In this document: positions 22,123-33,940 of the stretch, piece by piece
Layout of the letters: each line of letters opens with the position of its first letter
Position numbering within the stretch: the first letter of the stretch is position 1
Source of the DNA: Tethya wilhelma
Lineage: Eukaryota; Porifera; Demospongiae; Tethyida; Tethyidae
Length of the DNA stretch: 64,000 bases
Direction: 5' to 3'
NCBI GenBank assembly: GCA_964030475.1
Contig: CAXIPT010000069.1
Span: 34,696-98,695, forward strand
Notes under the pieces: model-generated
What the model was told of the DNA's origin: nothing
What the model saw: the letters and a program-made list of their open reading frames with translations, nothing else
The model's database searches: none
Program-made: the position numbers and the translations under genes

Positions 22123-24190
22123 CTATGATACAAGCTTTAGGGCTCCACTTTTCCAATCATCTAGCAGTTTATATGTGTACACAGTTTCAGGCTCGTTGGC
22201 ATAAACTACATTAATCCATTCCGGAAAACCAGGAACTCGTGAAATGACTTTGCCACTATAAGTAGTTAGCTTGCCATTTTCTACAAAACACTGATCAATT
22301 TGTTTACCTACTAAATTTACACTTGGATGATCTGGCTCAAAAGACCGACTTGTGTACATGACACTGGTAGCATTGCAAGTTGTCTGAGCTGCCGAGTTCA
22401 GGGGCTTAAGCAGATTCTGGAAAAGAGTGGTAGAATCAAATTGCTTTTTCCCTTTGGAAAACACCTCTTTATCATACTTTTGTTGGAGAACTGTTTTCTG
22501 AAACCTGAGCTGAGCTTTCAGTACTTCTCTTTTCTGAGTCTCAGACTTGTACTTCTTTAGCCCATCTTCAATGTCTCGTTCCGACTGCCATAGTCCATGG
22601 TGAACAATATCAGATGTCATTTTTTCCTTCTGTAGCAAGAGTCTCTGTTCTGCCTTTTCAAGCTGTGTCTGGCGTAGCTTCTGTGATTCCATACGGCGTT
22701 CATTGATGGTAACTAAACGTTCCCTGAAAAATTTTCTATGCTTCGGTACTAGTTTTCTTGCTGTTTCCATCATTGCTGCTCGCTCTTCTAGAGACTTTGT
22801 TGTCAACCAGGTAGCTGTTTTGTTATTTGTAAACAGTATGTGTGCTTCCATGGCAAGAGTTGTAGCATTTGGTTTCTCTCTGATTAGTCGATCAAGTCGG
22901 GCAAAGTCCCGCTCACTAATGGTGTTTGTTTTGGGGACAGACAATGTATCACAGCGCTTTGCTTCAGATACTGCAGGTTTGTGGTCTGCTGTTACATTAC
23001 CTAGCAACAGCTCAATGGTTTTGAAACAAGATAGCAGCATTTGCTCCACGATTGGATCTAACTCTGACTGTGTAACTAGTGCTATCCAAATAGGATCTTT
23101 TATGATATCCTTATCTGGAAAAGGACGGTCTTCTCCAGTCATAAAAGCACTTGCATCATTGCACTCCTTCAAAAACTTGTGAAGCTTTGCATACTGCTGT
23201 GGAATATCCAATATATGCACGTCAGATTCAAGTATTCGCCAGAGTGGTCCTGTAATTAATTTGTCTATTAGACCCAGCGCTTTGCATCCAGCTAGATAGA
23301 GATCACATGATGCATCACTTAGCACAGCTTTCAACAACTTGTTTGGGGTGCCCCAAACCTTTTCAAGGAAGTTGATGATATGATGGCGTAGATAATAGAC
23401 TCGGCCACCATTAGCAAAAATAATGTTAAACCTGTTCCCATGAAAATGAATTAATGGATTTTTGATATACCTTCCCTTTTCAAGTAAGTGTTGAATTGAA
23501 GTGGGCAACCAGACCTTTGACATGCTCTTCTTTCGAAAGCTTTACAGGTTGTACGTACTAGTCTAATTGTACCAGATTCTGACCTCATTTGGCTGAGTAG
23601 TGCTAGGGTGAGCATTTTCAAAACACTTGAGAGCCTCTCTGCCATGTTTACTACTAAATGCATCCCACAAAAAAAGTGGTACATTTGTGTCATTGCTTGC
23701 TGCTCACTACCTGTTAAACTCTCCCAGTCTTTATAAACATTGGGCAATACTTGTGCTTTGTAGTAAGTTAGCAGATTGTTAAAAGATTTTTGTGCAGATG
23801 CTCGATCAGACATTGTACTCTTGATATTTGTAACAATTTTCTTACCAGCATCTGAATATCCATTCATCTCTGCTGTCTGTGTTACCTCATCTAGTATGTC
23901 TTGCAAAGCTTCAAGTGTAGTTTCTGCAGCTCCTGTATGTACTTCCTACAATTATATATGGATGCAATATTTTAAATATATGCCTGTATTGTTTACACAA
24001 GCAATATGTTTTATAAGTGGAGGTTACAATTTGTTTACCTGCATGCCCGGAGATAAGGCTCCATCAGTTGTACTAACTTGGTAGCTGACATACTTGTGCC
24101 CAAATTTTTAAGTCCCATCTGAATGGAGAGTGTTGTTTTGGATACATGTGAGGGTTTCTGCTATTTGTACTTGTGCTATACTCCAAGCTT
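22123..24190 (-). pseudogene. RNase-H-like transposase of an unclassified invertebrate family, one frameshift and one internal stop
   Basis: Read leftwards, an upstream exon (about 24190-24053) encodes QIAETLTCIQNNTLHSDGT, a stop, then KFGHKYVSYQV and ends before GTAAAC. The next exon starts about 23945, includes TMSDRASAQKSFN and MYHFFCGMHLVVN, and ends in GCPLQFNTYLKREGISK. The same family sequence continues as NPLIHFHGNRFNIIF in the -1 frame, the shift lying in a run of five A near 23466. The final frame (to 22123) runs 400+ residues with a helical, Lys/Glu-rich centre. HSDGT and MSDR are likely catalytic-Asp sites by analogy with DDE enzymes. The superfamily is not determined. Confidence 0.6.
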
Positions 24191-24582
24191 CAATAAGCAT
24201 CTCACAAATTGTAGTGTGCTTTGGAAGTTACTCGCACTCAATGGAAAGAGTGATTCCACCCACTTACAATAAGTCGTCCATGGAAGATTACCTGATTGCT
24301 GAATGGATAGCAACTCTAGAATCAAACCATTTTTCGCTTCCTTTTCTAATAAGACAAGATCTTTCTGAAATAACATGTTTGATGTTATTTCTGCTTCTGT
24401 ACAATATAATTATGTATTTGTCATCTAGATCCATTTTCCTTAAATCAAAATATAACACAAATTATGATCAATTTTCATCTATTTTATGCTTTTTTTAAAT
24501 TTTTTTTTATAGGTTTGGAGTTTGAGATGCCAAAAGTAATAAATATGTGCTCTGGGCTACTGCATTCTATGATGAACATAAT
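24191..24582 (-). pseudogene. Probable 5' exon remnant of the preceding transposase
   Basis: Minus-strand sequence 24376-24176 is open (FQKDLVLLEKEAKNGLILEL; TTYCKWVESLFPLSASNFQS) and leads towards the HSDGT exon after a frame change. It is cut off by repeat B at 24583. I assign it to the same gene only by position and strand. Confidence 0.4.
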
Positions 24583-25418
24583 ATTCCCAGTACGGTAGTA
24601 CTGGGTACATAGGAATGGCACGGATGGCCCATTAGCACAATACAAATATTCACGCGAATAACTCTGCAAAAACTGAGCGCTTGGCACTAAAAGGCTTCTT
24701 AAACTACTATTTAGCCTTTTCTCTTTCTATTGAGCCTAAAAACATAGCCTAAAACCATCGCTAAAGTAACAAACTAAAGTATGCCAAACCTCCAATTTTC
24801 TCCATCTTCTTCTTCTTCTTCTTCTTCTTCTTCTATCTTGGAACGACTTTTCTCGAAGACCGCTCGCTTTCAGAAGCTGATTCTTGAACGAATAAACTTG
24901 GTTTCTTTGTCTTCACGTGCTTTTTGTATCGGTTATTCGTCTCTCTAGCTGAGTCGCTAGATACAAGACAAAAAGCGCCTTCTCCGTATGGCAGCCATTC
25001 ATTTCTATACTCATTAATAATTCATTAGCTACCTTGGAAATCAAGTTGACGACCCTTTTCCAGTTAGACAAGTGTGCGTTATTTGGAATCCGAATATTCG
25101 CTGCCCTGCCTGTTTTACCTGAAGATTTCTGGTTGTGCTGAAGTCTCTGTAACCAGTTACCGGTACCTTTCAGTCTTCAATAAATTATAGGAGGTGAATA
25201 TAGACTACTTTGTTACATAGTTGTCATTATAAGAAGATGAGCAAAGCAAGTAAATTTGGTAAGATACAGCTCCAGCCTCCTGAGATGCTTCACCATGACT
25301 TTATACTGATAGCATAGATTATAACATAAGCTATAATATTCATGCTGATAGTGTACAAGTAGCTACCATATACACACAAACTCAAATGTGATGTAGAATT
25401 ATGAAAAAATGAGAACAA
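24583..25418 (+). repeat. Repeat B, copy 2
   Basis: It starts TTCCCAGTACGGTAGTACTG. It carries a (TCT)n microsatellite at about 24805-24835 and a 3' half with GCAACATAG-type variants distinct from copies 3, 4 and 6: TACAAGTAGCTACCATATAC instead of the GTCTGGCTTGCCAGAC palindrome. It runs directly into element A at 25419. Confidence 0.85.
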
Positions 25419-26921
25419 ACAAGTGAAAAAAACATTGAAAATGTAATGAGACATAGGAATGGCCAAATCGTAAAAAAGAAAGCAAACAAGAACGAATGGC
25501 TGTTTGAGTGTGTAAAGAATTATTCCTATGGGCAACATGAGGGACCCAACGTGGGAAGAGAGTACTACATGCAGCCCACACAGGAATGATTCTGCGCACA
25601 CTCAGACAGCCATTCGTTCTTGTTTGCTTTCTTTTTTACGATTTGGCCATTCCTATGTCTCATTACATTTTCAATGTTTTTTTCACTTGTAGTAATATAT
25701 TTTTTAGATTAAACAAATGAAAGCAATATTCCGCCGAAGTTATAGTTATTCACTAAAAAAACTTGGCCTATTTATATTTTTTCGTGATATAAAATTGGTT
25801 GTAACATGCTTAAATTTATTATTTTTTTTTGTTTAACATCTAATTATTTATAACTTGCACAAAACTAAATGAAACTACGAAATTCGTAACTTACAGGATT
25901 TTGTGATCTCAACAATATATAATATGTGGGGTCTTTGTATTTCCAACCTCTGTACATTCAAATTTCTTTGGAGAGGTCAAAACTACCGTTTTTGCGATTT
26001 GAATTTTGGCGGGAATATTAACGGGTTAATTAATAAGCTTCCGGAATCGCTATCTATAGCTATTCTAACTGTAGAAAACAGTTTAGCTAATACTTATTGC
26101 CCATAATAAGAAGTGCTTAGCTTCTTTCCCCCACAAATTTCATTGCAAATTTATTATACACAATGTATAATACATTCATTCATTATTATGCACAGATAAA
26201 TAGCTCCTGGCATAGCCCAGCGATTCTGCAACACTGTGGGCCATCTTCTGATCATCTGAAAGAGATATCTTTCTGCTAGAAGTGTTTAGTTCATGAACAA
26301 TGCATTGTTTTTTGTTGCACATTAAATATGCAAGATTATAATGAGATGCACAGCAGCAGCTGCATCATGTACTTATCAGAATAATTAATCAATGAACATG
26401 GTCATGGCAACGCATCCTGTGTACTAACGGAAGAGAAGCTAGCCATGGATGACATAGCTGCATTCAAACGCTCATATCTCAGTAATAGAAGCAGCCCCAC
26501 CCGTAAAATCATGTCTGCAGCTCGCCAAGGTGTGCCCCTCCCCATTGGTGCAAAAAAATTAATTTCGCGCGCGCATCGCGAATTACACTACAATCGCCGA
26601 TTACTATAAATAAAGTTTTACCATAGATATTAGAGACTATGTACCCGGGATTGGAAACGCAGGGAAATTAACAATCCACGTGTGTTGCGCTTTGCTGTGC
26701 GTTAAATAGAATAACTGAAAAGATTCTCCAGAGACTTGCACAAGTTTTGGACTGGAAAAGCAAACTGCACCTACTTGAGTATGGATAGTGCTAGTGGCCG
26801 AGTTGGCAGCATTATTACCGTCATAATGTTTCCAATAACATGTCATTATTGTTCATGTATAAGAATATACAATAAGAATTACATCATAAACTTCAACACT
26901 GCAAGGTAGCGCAGTTATGAT
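25414..26921. repeat. 1509-bp tandem duplication, unit 1
   Basis: The unit begins AACAAACAAGTG (start of an A element) and ends GTAGCGCAGTTATGAT. The following unit repeats it with no difference that I could find over the regions compared. Outside the A element (25419-25690) the unit is AT-rich with no recognisable exon. Confidence 0.9.
25419..25690. repeat. Fold-back element A, copy 3
   Basis: The ends are ACAAGTGAAAAAAACATTGA and its inverse. Long arms include GGAATGGCCAAATCGTAAAA and GAACGAATGGCTGTTTGAGT. It joins repeat B on the left. Confidence 0.9.
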
Positions 26922-26922
26922 A

Positions 26923-28430
26923 AACAAACAAGTGAAAAAAACATTGAAAATGTAATGAGACATAGGAATGGCCAAATCGTAAAAAAGAAAGCAAACAAGA
27001 ACGAATGGCTGTTTGAGTGTGTAAAGAATTATTCCTATGGGCAACATGAGGGACCCAACGTGGGAAGAGAGTACTACATGCAGCCCACACAGGAATGATT
27101 CTGCGCACACTCAGACAGCCATTCGTTCTTGTTTGCTTTCTTTTTTACGATTTGGCCATTCCTATGTCTCATTACATTTTCAATGTTTTTTTCACTTGTA
27201 GTAATATATTTTTTAGATTAAACAAATGAAAGCAATATTCCGCCGAAGTTATAGTTATTCACTAAAAAAACTTGGCCTATTTATATTTTTTCGTGATATA
27301 AAATTGGTTGTAACATGCTTAAATTTATTATTTTTTTTTGTTTAACATCTAATTATTTATAACTTGCACAAAACTAAATGAAACTACGAAATTCGTAACT
27401 TACAGGATTTTGTGATCTCAACAATATATAATATGTGGGGTCTTTGTATTTCCAACCTCTGTACATTCAAATTTCTTTGGAGAGGTCAAAACTACCGTTT
27501 TTGCGATTTGAATTTTGGCGGGAATATTAACGGGTTAATTAATAAGCTTCCGGAATCGCTATCTATAGCTATTCTAACTGTAGAAAACAGTTTAGCTAAT
27601 ACTTATTGCCCATAATAAGAAGTGCTTAGCTTCTTTCCCCCACAAATTTCATTGCAAATTTATTATACACAATGTATAATACATTCATTCATTATTATGC
27701 ACAGATAAATAGCTCCTGGCATAGCCCAGCGATTCTGCAACACTGTGGGCCATCTTCTGATCATCTGAAAGAGATATCTTTCTGCTAGAAGTGTTTAGTT
27801 CATGAACAATGCATTGTTTTTTGTTGCACATTAAATATGCAAGATTATAATGAGATGCACAGCAGCAGCTGCATCATGTACTTATCAGAATAATTAATCA
27901 ATGAACATGGTCATGGCAACGCATCCTGTGTACTAACGGAAGAGAAGCTAGCCATGGATGACATAGCTGCATTCAAACGCTCATATCTCAGTAATAGAAG
28001 CAGCCCCACCCGTAAAATCATGTCTGCAGCTCGCCAAGGTGTGCCCCTCCCCATTGGTGCAAAAAAATTAATTTCGCGCGCGCATCGCGAATTACACTAC
28101 AATCGCCGATTACTATAAATAAAGTTTTACCATAGATATTAGAGACTATGTACCCGGGATTGGAAACGCAGGGAAATTAACAATCCACGTGTGTTGCGCT
28201 TTGCTGTGCGTTAAATAGAATAACTGAAAAGATTCTCCAGAGACTTGCACAAGTTTTGGACTGGAAAAGCAAACTGCACCTACTTGAGTATGGATAGTGC
28301 TAGTGGCCGAGTTGGCAGCATTATTACCGTCATAATGTTTCCAATAACATGTCATTATTGTTCATGTATAAGAATATACAATAAGAATTACATCATAAAC
28401 TTCAACACTGCAAGGTAGCGCAGTTATGAT
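26923..28430. repeat. 1509-bp tandem duplication, unit 2
   Basis: It has the same sequence as unit 1, including a complete A element at 26928-27199. After 28430 the sequence differs (GACAGATTC). The lack of divergence implies very recent duplication, gene conversion or an assembly artefact. Confidence 0.9.
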
Positions 28431-28720
28431 GACAGATTCAATCACAGATCAGAGAATAGAGACTAAAAGTGACAAAGAACTAGGAGACTTGAAGTGGCAG
28501 AGTTCCTGTAGGATGTACCTGGACTGTGGCATCAGAGACTGCAGCTTAGCATTGGTTTGCCGGGCGTAAACTTCTTATCACCAGAGATAGGTGATGTGTG
28601 TGTCCCATCCTGCCAATTTGGAATAAAAAATAAAGACAAGCTCAAGTGCTTGCTGTTTAACAGTACTGTATGACCTCAAACACTAATCTACCCAATCTTG
28701 ATGCTTGGTGAATAAATCAT
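28431..28720. other. Intergenic, possible 5' part of the LINE remnant
   Basis: No exon or repeat structure is clear. The sequence leads without a break into the LINE-like frame that follows on the plus strand. Confidence 0.3.
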
Positions 28721-29077
28721 TTGAGACTAAGTACATGTAGTGACATAGCTTTCAACTGCAAACTAACGATTCTCACAAATAAAAACCCTGCCCAGGTTAT
28801 ACAGCATAGCCTAATGCAAACAAAAAATCAATGTAAGCTACTGGGCAAATACAACAACACCAGAGCCCGACCATTACTAGTCAAATTAGCATGTGCCCAT
28901 GAGTCAGCCACAATCCTTGGTAACAGACATAAGTTAGCTGTTAACCCTGGCATCAGAATCAAGCCTGACTTGTCTAAAGAGCAGAGAGAAACTGGGTCTC
29001 TCCTCCTCAAGGAACGGAGAGCTCTAATTGACAATGGTGTGCATCCATTCGAATTAGAGGGAATGCTCTCTATGTAA
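28721..29077 (+). pseudogene. LINE-like ORF1 C-terminal remnant
   Basis: The frame contains ARPLLVKL, then IKPDLSKEQRETGSLLLKER and ALIDNGV. This pattern (RPxLVKF, a variable spacer, IKPDLxxxxR, LLLKER) is familiar from ORF1 or pre-endonuclease regions of invertebrate LINEs. No reverse transcriptase follows within the window. It has no ATG context of its own and is a truncated piece. Confidence 0.5.
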
Positions 29078-29632
29078 ATCACAGCCTCCATGGCTCGGTC
29101 ATCAACTCAAACTTTGCCTCTAGCTCAACGCCTCAGGTTTCTATAACGAACTCACCGCCTGGCTCGCAAGTCAACTCCCCTCTCCATTCTAGTACCTCTG
29201 AAGTACCCATTAATTTAAGCTCGATAGCTACTCCAGTCTCAAGCCATACCTGACTAGACTCTAATGCGCCTATCAACGGTATGCCCCACTGGGAAGACAG
29301 AGGATTTGACTTTCTTGTTGAGAGAAAGCCTAGCTCGTAAACCCCCTACTTGCACCACCTATGTACAGGGGTTGGTAGGGGGTAAATAGGGGATTTGACT
29401 TCTTACATCACGTCTATACAGGGGTGATATGGACTGTTTTAGAGACTCATTTGTGTTAATATTCTTTTACATTCAGATGAAGAAAAGAAGACATTTGGAC
29501 GTGCATTGATAATAGATTCTGTACTAAAAGTATTTATATTTAAACATTTATTAAACAACAAGTATGAACAATAATATATTACCATTTGAATATAATTTAT
29601 ATTAAAATAAAAAATTATTAACAGTGTCAGAA
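29078..29632. other. Intergenic; short inverted repeat
   Basis: 29100-29280 can be read as a Ser/Pro-rich continuation of the LINE frame with shifts. At 29340-29385 ACCCCCTAC and GTAGGGGGT form a short inverted repeat. The remainder is AT-rich. Confidence 0.35.
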
Positions 29633-29635
29633 CTA

Positions 29636-31930
29636 TGTAGTGGATTTTGTCTCTACACACTTTTTACAAAAGTATTTCTTTCTCTTATCTGGCTCTTGTG
29701 AGAGGCCCTCACAACGATTGCAGTACCATTTATTACAGTTATCACATGCTATCCAAAACTCAGATGATTCAACATCTTCATAATGAATCCCACAGCTTGT
29801 ACAATAATTGTCTTCATGCTTTTCTTCAAAATTCGTACCACTGACACTTCTTTGCATGTGCATATGCTGAGCTCCTTGACTGGCAAGCTTCTTAAGCTGT
29901 CTAGTTCGAGCTGCTCCTCGCTGGCGATTTTTTGCTATTTCTGCAAGGTGGTCAAACCACATAGTAACCTGTTCAGTGGTCAGAAGAACGGTTCTGGCAA
30001 TTTCTTTAAGTTTGGTTGTTGGTTTCTTCTCAAATTCTCTCTTCAGAACAACAGAAGGTGGCATCAAAATGTTGTCAAGGTTTTTTGATGTATCCAGGTG
30101 AGTAATTGGAGGTCCACCAGGATACCAAGTGTATCCATCAAGTGACCCAATAGACTGGCACTTTGGGTGAATACATTCAGGTTGACAACAGCATCGCAAA
30201 AATAGAACATTGACTGAGGGAGACCCTTGACCATATGTCTATTGTGAACATCCCACACCTTCTGAAACTCCTCATACAGTGCTGGTTTTGAAGTTTTCAA
30301 CTCATGTTTGAGCCTTTGAGGAATATATCAAGACTACTACTAATCGTTTGATAGTTTTCAGAATCAGAACCTTCGAACAGTCTGATGACTGTGTCACCGC
30401 AAGGACATCCATCTACTCTTGAAATATATGCTCTAATGGCTAAATTAAGATTTTCCTTCAGCTTTTCATCACTCACGTTTCCAGTGTCTGAGTCAAAGCA
30501 GGAACTAGCCAAAGTGGAAGGAATGTAGGTATTTGCGTGTCCTAATGACAAACAGCCATTTTGAAGCTCCACTTTGTTTAGATATGAAGATCCACTAGAC
30601 CTTGTTGTAACCAATGTGGCAATTTTTGCTTGATCAATATGCCACTTTAGTCCACCAATACTGTATAGCTTCATGTCCAGGACCTTCATCTGTAGCCCCA
30701 TCAACTTTAATACAGTCAACGTCCTTGGGTTGACCATTTGGGCCAACAAACACTGGTCTAAGGCTCTCATTTTGTGACAACATAACCAAATCAGAACATC
30801 TGAAACTGTCAATTTTACTTCACTAACTGACTTGGCAACATCTTTGTAAGCAAGATTTAACCTGTGGGCAGCACACCATACTTTCAAAAGTGGCCCATGT
30901 TTCAGTTCAGTAGCAAACTTGTTCTCTTCTAGTTTTTTCCACAAACCATTTTGATCGCCAGAATTTAAACTCTCTCCATCAGTAACAACAGATGAAACAC
31001 AAGGCAACAATGCACTTGTAGCATTATGAACACATTGTACATACCCAGCAATGCCATGTTCCTGTGAACCCAAGAAAACGACTCACTACATATCCATGAG
31101 ACAATCTGAGCACAGACATGTTTGTTGTCAATTTGCTGTCTGTCAACTGAGCCATCTATATGCAAACTTACAGTTAGAGAATTTGCAATTTTGTGTTTTC
31201 CCATCCAATGTCTGCAATACACTCTAAAAATTCTCCGTGTTGTACTGGATTAAGATATTGAACTTGATTAGCAGTTGGAACAAAAGGGTTAAATTGATCT
31301 ACTGAAATTTCCTCAGCCATATAGCGAGACAAAATTCGTGATGGCCAACTCCATGCAGCTAGGGTTCCTCTTTGAACATCATTAGAAACGTCCAGCATGT
31401 AAGAACCAATTTTTTTGAACAGATTTTCCTCCATATGCCTTAAACCAGCATACATTGAAATGGATAAAGGATCTGTGTGGGGTATTTCATCACATCGTTT
31501 TGCTTGTACTGATGCTTCATGACATTGGTGTGATTCATGCTCAGAAACAATTTCATTTCTGAACCTGGTTCCACTAATTATTGCAATATGAGGGACTCTT
31601 TGACGATATCAATGCTGAGAAATAAGAAAGACAAACCTTACATCAAACATATCTCCGACAAGTTTTCCCCTCTTTCTTATAAAAAGAATCACACCAATAT
31701 CGTTTCCCAATATGTGGCTCAGTATTTTCACTTGTACTTGTAGTTCATTCATATTCATGATCCGTAGTACTACCAGTCCCACTGGTGTCCGTTTGATCCT
31801 GAGTACTGCTCTGACTCTCATTTGTGTGATTCCGACTCAGAGCGACATCTGTAACTGAACTTGAAGTAGATATGATCGGTTCTTCATTGTTCACTGAACT
31901 TCGGTCACAGAGTTTTTTGGCAGTAAACAA
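29636..31930 (-). pseudogene. hAT-like transposase with C-terminal homeodomain-like segment and PHD-like finger, frameshifted
   Basis: Blocks in order leftwards: an Asp/Ser/Thr-rich N-terminus (31930-31745); KRYWCDSFYKKEGKTCRRYV, a zinc-finger-like piece (about 31680); FRNEIVSEHESHQCHEASVQ (about 31550); SLTVSLHIDGSVD (about 31160); VVTDGESLNSG and WCAAHRLNLAYKDV (31000-30850), the DG and C-x2-H signature of hAT enzymes; CCCQPECIHPKCQ and YPGGPP (30190-30110); LTTEQVTMWFDHLAEIAKNR (about 29970), like homeodomain helix 3; and CTSCGIHY, WIACDNCNKWYCNRCEG, YFCKKC (29800-29650), a PHD-type finger with Cys where His is usual. At least four frame changes (near 31185, 31080, 30300 and 30195). The finger suggests chromatin reading; the function is inferred. 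Confidence 0.65.
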
Positions 31931-32219
31931 ACTAGAAAATGATGCCTGTCACTTCATGCTATTTAGCTATCTCACATCAGCTGGATAAGTCAGCAGTGAG
32001 CACTGAGACCATGCTGCATATGATGCTCACTAGCTAAATAGAATTACGGTAATTTCATTCATTTAAAAAAATTTGCGTAACTGCACTGTTTGAAACAGAA
32101 AGAGGTTTGGCTCACAGCATATGTCCAACAGTATTGCAGAGTAAATTAATGTGAAGATTTATCATTACTCAAAATTACTTTATCACTATCTATTTGGGCA
32201 CTAATAGACCTATATTTTA
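31931..32219. other. Intergenic, nothing identified
   Basis: AT-rich sequence between the hAT-like gene and the BEL/Pao remnant. A short inverted pair CATGCTATTTAGCTA and TAGCTAAATAG was seen, with no gene. Confidence 0.35.
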
Positions 32220-33070
32220 GGCACTGTTCTGTGATGCTTCAGAGCAGCAGTCGTATACCTTCGCCTCCTCTGTTCAAATCTCTCTTGTAACTTCTATAAC
32301 CAAGGTCGCACCTATCAAGAGGCTGACCATTCCCCGATTGGAATTATTTGGAGCTTATCAGTTGTTGCACCATGTCAGCCATGTCTTTGGAATGCCACTG
32401 TGCAACATATATGCCTGGAATGATAGCACAATTGTCTTGCACTGGCTTGATGGAAGTTTAAGACATGTCGGCAATCATGATTCGGCCATCATGGATCTCA
32501 TTCCTCCTAGCAGATGGCAACATGTAAATGATCTCCAGAACCCTGCCGACTGCGTATTCACATGTCTATACCCATTGTAACTTCTCGCACATGATCTCTG
32601 GTGGAGTGGGCCCTCATGGCTCAGTGCTCCTCCTGATAAATGGCCAAACCAGTGCCCTCTTGATTGCAATGTTCCGAAGGAAGAGGAACGAGAGATAGCT
32701 CTTCACACAGTGATTCAGCTCAAATCTCCAGTGATTGAGAGGGAACGATAGTACAATTTCACGCATCTAAAGAGAATCACTTCATGGGTTCTCCCTAAAG
32801 ACTACTGGATACTGGTGATCCAAGGTGCCAACTTCAATGATGAGCAGAAATCTATCAGCAGTTCAAGTGTCCTTGTACCCTTGAATCCTTTTCTCGATTA
32901 TTACAGTGGGTGGACAACAGCTTTCAAAGAGCTTGTATGAAGTACAACATCCTATTATCCTCCATGGTAAAGATCCTCTAACCCACATCATGATACGTAC
33001 TGAGCATCTACAATTGCTGCATGCTGGTTTTTTATTTCTATCCACTTCGTTGTCCAAACACTATTATGTG
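32220..33070 (+). pseudogene. BEL/Pao retrotransposon pol remnant (RNase H to integrase)
   Basis: The blocks are KVAPIKRLTIPRLELFGAYQ, IYAWNDSTIVLHWLDGS, IPPSRWQHVNDLQNPADC (32310-32550), ending at a break where BEL proteins continue into a CAS-type motif; then, after a shift, LLAHDLWWSGPSWL (about 32590). Next comes VGGQQLSKSLYEVQHPIILH and MIRTEHLQLLHAG (32905-33030), the integrase zinc-binding region with its HxxLLHAG. Several stops and shifts occur. These strings are highly typical of BEL/Pao. The polyprotein continues beyond an inserted A element at 33322. Confidence 0.85.
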
Positions 33071-33321
33071 ACAAGTAAAAAAAACATTGGAAATGTAATG
33101 ATACACAGGAATGGCTAAATCGTAAACAGAGCGCAAACAAGATGGAATGGCTGTTTGAGTGTGTGCAGAATTCTTCCTGTATGGGCTGCATTTAACAATC
33201 TCCTTATTGAGTCTCTTATTTTGCCCACAGGAAGAATTCTTTACACACTCTAAACAGCCATTCCATCTTGTTTGTGTTCTTTTTACGATTTAGCCATTCC
33301 TGTGTATCATTATATTTCCAA
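33071..33321. repeat. Fold-back element A, copy 5, inserted in BEL/Pao integrase
   Basis: The left end ACAAGTAAAAAAAACATTGG is intact; the right arm stops at TATATTTCCAA, lacking the final TTTTTACTTGT. BEL/Pao coding sequence resumes immediately. Confidence 0.85.
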
Positions 33322-33395
33322 AGATGCACTTAAAGGAAGTAATGAAGGATGTCAAGTTGACCTTTGAAGAATTGAGCACTGTGTTCTCTGGGTAG
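33322..33395 (+). pseudogene. BEL/Pao integrase remnant, second part
   Basis: It reads LKEVMKDVKLTFEELSTVFS, the segment that normally precedes an E-x-C-LNSRPL motif in BEL integrases. It ends at a break near 33395. Confidence 0.7.
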
Positions 33396-33675
33396 TTAAG
33401 GACTGGGTTAAGCTGTGTAGTAGTTTTTGTAGCACACGCCGTTTTTATAATATTGTAGCTTGTACTTTTGCTTCTACTAAACATGTACTTTACATGCATA
33501 TTAACATAAATTCATGCATGAATATAATTATCTTGTGCATGCGTGGAGAATAAGTTTTATCGATTCAAAATAACTAAAACTGAAAACAATATATCAAGTC
33601 AGTCATGACAAACATGCACACATGACAAATTAAATTTACTTGTAAGAGAACAGACATGCCAATATTATTTATACA
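33396..33675. other. Intergenic, nothing identified
   Basis: AT-rich sequence between the BEL/Pao break and the next A element. No repeat or exon was recognised. Confidence 0.3.
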
Positions 33676-33940
33676 ACAAGTAAAAAAAACATTAGAAATG
33701 TACTGAGACACAGGAAGGCTAAATCGTAAAAAGAACGCAAACAAGATGGAATGGCTGTTAGAGTGTGTGCAGAATTCTTCCTGTATGGGCTGCATTTAAC
33801 AATATCCTTATTAATTCTCTCATTTTGCCCACAGGAAGAATTCCTTACACACTCTAACAGCCGTTCCATCTTGTTTGTGTTCTTTTTACGATTTAGCCAT
33901 TCCTGTGTCTCATTACATTTCTAATGTTTTTTTTACTTGT
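33676..33940. repeat. Fold-back element A, copy 6 (265 bp)
   Basis: A complete copy with ACAAGTAAAAAAAACATTAG on the left and its inverse at 33940. It is followed at once by an inverted repeat B. Confidence 0.9.

Noticed and set aside
25290..25601. Frames of about 100 codons that recur at 26853-27110
   Set aside because: They are translations of the A fold-back element on either strand. The apparent conservation is due to the repeat.
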